From Aurantimicrobium minutum (lineage in GTDB: Bacteria > Actinomycetota > Actinomycetes > Actinomycetales > Microbacteriaceae): 64,000 nucleotides of DNA. Positions 63,122 through 64,000 of this stretch are shown here, in pieces. Below the pieces are notes generated by a model. It was not told where the DNA came from. It saw only the letters and a program-made list of their open reading frames with translations, and did no database searches. How positions within the stretch are numbered: position 1 is the first letter of the stretch; every line of letters starts with the position of its first letter. The stretch spans positions 124,001-188,000 of the forward strand of contig NZ_JARXXU010000001.1 in NCBI RefSeq assembly GCF_029894165.1, read 5' to 3'. The translations under genes and the position numbers were made by a program.

Positions 63122-63373
63122 ATGGCTACTCTCGATATCAAAGTTCTCGGCCCCGGTTGCCGCAACTGCGTCACCCTCGATAAAGCAACCCGCGCCGCGG
63201 TAGCCGAACTGGGTCTCGATGCATCCATCGAAAAAGTCGAAGACTACGCTCAGATTGCCAGCTACAACATCATGAGCACCCCGGGTCTCGTGATCGATGG
63301 CACTGTCGTTTCTTCTGGTCGCGTTCCCTCCCCGTCAGAGATCAAGGACCTCCTTCTCGCGGCACAGGCCTAG
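63122..63373 (+). CDS. Small thioredoxin-like protein (TRX_3 family)
   Basis: An 83-residue thioredoxin-fold protein with the site GPGCRNC (CxxC, residues 11-17) and the cis-Pro block IMSTPGLVIDG. Members occur beside UPF0718 permeases in many genomes and may hand substrate or electrons to the permease cysteines. AAGGAATACTC site. Confidence 0.9.
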   Translation: MATLDIKVLGPGCRNCVTLDKATRAAVAELGLDASIEKVEDYAQIASYNIMSTPGLVIDGTVVSSGRVPSPSEIKDLLLAAQA

Positions 63374-63377
63374 TCCG

Positions 63378-63803
63378 ATGCCTGACACTGAGGACATCAA
63401 AACCTTCACGCTCTCCGCCCGACGGGTAGATGAGCACGGTTCTCTCGCCCACACCAAAGAAGCCGACATTGTTCTCGATACCAGCGTGGACGGCAGAGTG
63501 GACGCTGCGAACCCCGTCGAGCTATTGCTGGCATCACTGTCCGCCTGCATGCTCAAAGGCATCGAACGCCATAGCCCCGCAATGCCCTTTGCCTATAGCA
63601 GCGCAGCCATCTCGCTCACTGCACGACGCCCTGCGCTGGAAGCCCGGGTGACCGAGATCGACTACGTCCTGACAGTGGACACCACAGAGTCAGACTCCAA
63701 ACTAGAGCTACTCCACAAAAACCTGCTGAAATTCGGCACGATCTATAACACCCTTGCGCCGGGCACGACCATCACGGGGCGCATTCAACGCGGAGCGAAT
63801 TAA
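63378..63803 (+). CDS. OsmC-family protein
   Basis: A 141-residue OsmC/Ohr-superfamily protein, typically a thiol-dependent reductase of organic hydroperoxides. PVELLLASLSACMLKGIER holds the first active-site Cys. I do not see the second catalytic Cys, so it belongs to the one-Cys branch with unclear activity. ATG 63378 starts 4 bases after the thioredoxin stop. It ends 4 bases inside the convergent amidohydrolase gene. Fourth gene of the ArsR unit. Confidence 0.85.
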   Translation: MPDTEDIKTFTLSARRVDEHGSLAHTKEADIVLDTSVDGRVDAANPVELLLASLSACMLKGIERHSPAMPFAYSSAAISLTARRPALEARVTEIDYVLTVDTTESDSKLELLHKNLLKFGTIYNTLAPGTTITGRIQRGAN

Positions 63804-64000
63804 GCGCTGTAGGCGAGCGTTCCGTCGATATAGGTCTCGTTAACCACAATCTTGTCCCAGCTTGCTGGGTCTGAGGTCCACGGGTTGCTGTCCACGACGG
63901 CATAGTCAGCACGCTTTCCCACCTCGAGTGAGCCACGGTCATCGGCGTGGATTTGCCAGGCGGCATTCGTGGTGATCGCGGCAAGAGCTTGCGCAGGAGT
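63800..64000 (-). CDS. Amidohydrolase (YtcJ-like), C-terminal fragment cut by window edge
   Basis: Only the last 66 residues are inside the window. The open frame reads AAWQIHADDRGSLEVGKRAD followed by YAVVDSNPW, the signature end of YtcJ-type amidohydrolases that hydrolyse amide or carbamate bonds. The stop TAA (63800-63802) overlaps the OsmC stop. The catalytic residues lie outside. Confidence 0.88.
   Translation of the reverse strand, partial: TPAQALAAITTNAAWQIHADDRGSLEVGKRADYAVVDSNPWTSDPASWDKIVVNETYIDGTLAYSA

Overview
The window comes from a high-G+C Gram-positive bacterium, most likely a member of the Microbacteriaceae (Actinomycetota) and possibly a small freshwater lineage. This placement is inferred from protein content and gene style; no marker search was run. 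Supporting signs are a heliorhodopsin gene, a HadA/HadB-like hydratase pair next to murB, a small SRP RNA of actinobacterial type, acidic-tailed NusG, three tRNAs without encoded CCA, moderately high G+C, many GTG starts, and at least 13 genes whose start codon lies 6 or 7 bases after a TAnnnT -10 hexamer (the signature of leaderless mRNA). I see no phage, IS element or CRISPR array; this is mostly chromosomal core with accessory patches.

Layout. 1-9.4 kb: cell-envelope genes (metallophosphoesterase, FemX-like transferase, MurJ, a Tat-type polysaccharide deacetylase, UDP-glucose dehydrogenase) and an unusual operon of a histidine kinase, a second membrane protein resembling a kinase without its phospho-acceptor, a LuxR-type regulator and thymidine kinase. 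9.4-16.4 kb: mqo, asd-lysC, recR-dnaX, SRP RNA and tRNA-Ser. 16.5-20.7 kb: small accessory genes, including a VapBC-type toxin-antitoxin pair with a clear palindromic operator. 20.7-24.9 kb: argG, a saccharopine-dehydrogenase-like gene and mntH; a strong terminator between argG and the next gene points the wrong way for both neighbours and suggests an unannotated small RNA. 24.9-35.2 kb: rplJ-rplL with an L10 leader and attenuator, a PfkB kinase, an OmpR-type two-component system with a repeat operator, an orphan YqaJ nuclease, hisC, then rplA-rplK-nusG-secE-tRNA-Trp. 35.3-38.9 kb: an aminotransferase and a hadA-hadB-murB operon. 39.0-39.2 kb: a tiny, strongly signposted gene for a 28-residue peptide ending in CDSCQ. 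39.4-51.4 kb: a PLP decarboxylase/agmatine deiminase/glutamine amidotransferase cluster, a quinone reductase, a heterodimeric ABC exporter, a large amidase and an alkyl sulfatase. 51.5-56.0 kb: acyl-CoA dehydrogenase, EtfB, EtfA and a di-haem-type membrane cytochrome b with a threefold N-terminal motif. 56.3-61.4 kb: heliorhodopsin, two tRNAs, GH13 glucosidase, M23 peptidase and inositol monophosphatase. 61.4-64 kb: an ArsR-controlled locus with a Cys-Cys-rich peptide, a permease, a small thioredoxin and an OsmC protein, then the end of an amidohydrolase.

How they work together. The ETF operon reads as a fatty-acid or amino-acid oxidation route in which electrons could pass from acyl-CoA dehydrogenase to ETF and then directly to a membrane cytochrome b. 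Envelope synthesis is spread over several blocks (MurJ, FemX, MurB, M23, deacetylase). The ars locus looks like a self-contained metal(loid)/thiol-stress unit. The most promising undescribed items are the CDSCQ peptide gene, the ETF-linked cytochrome b with GLPRVAGG repeats, the Cys-Cys-rich peptide of the ars locus, and the orphan-terminator small RNA candidate.
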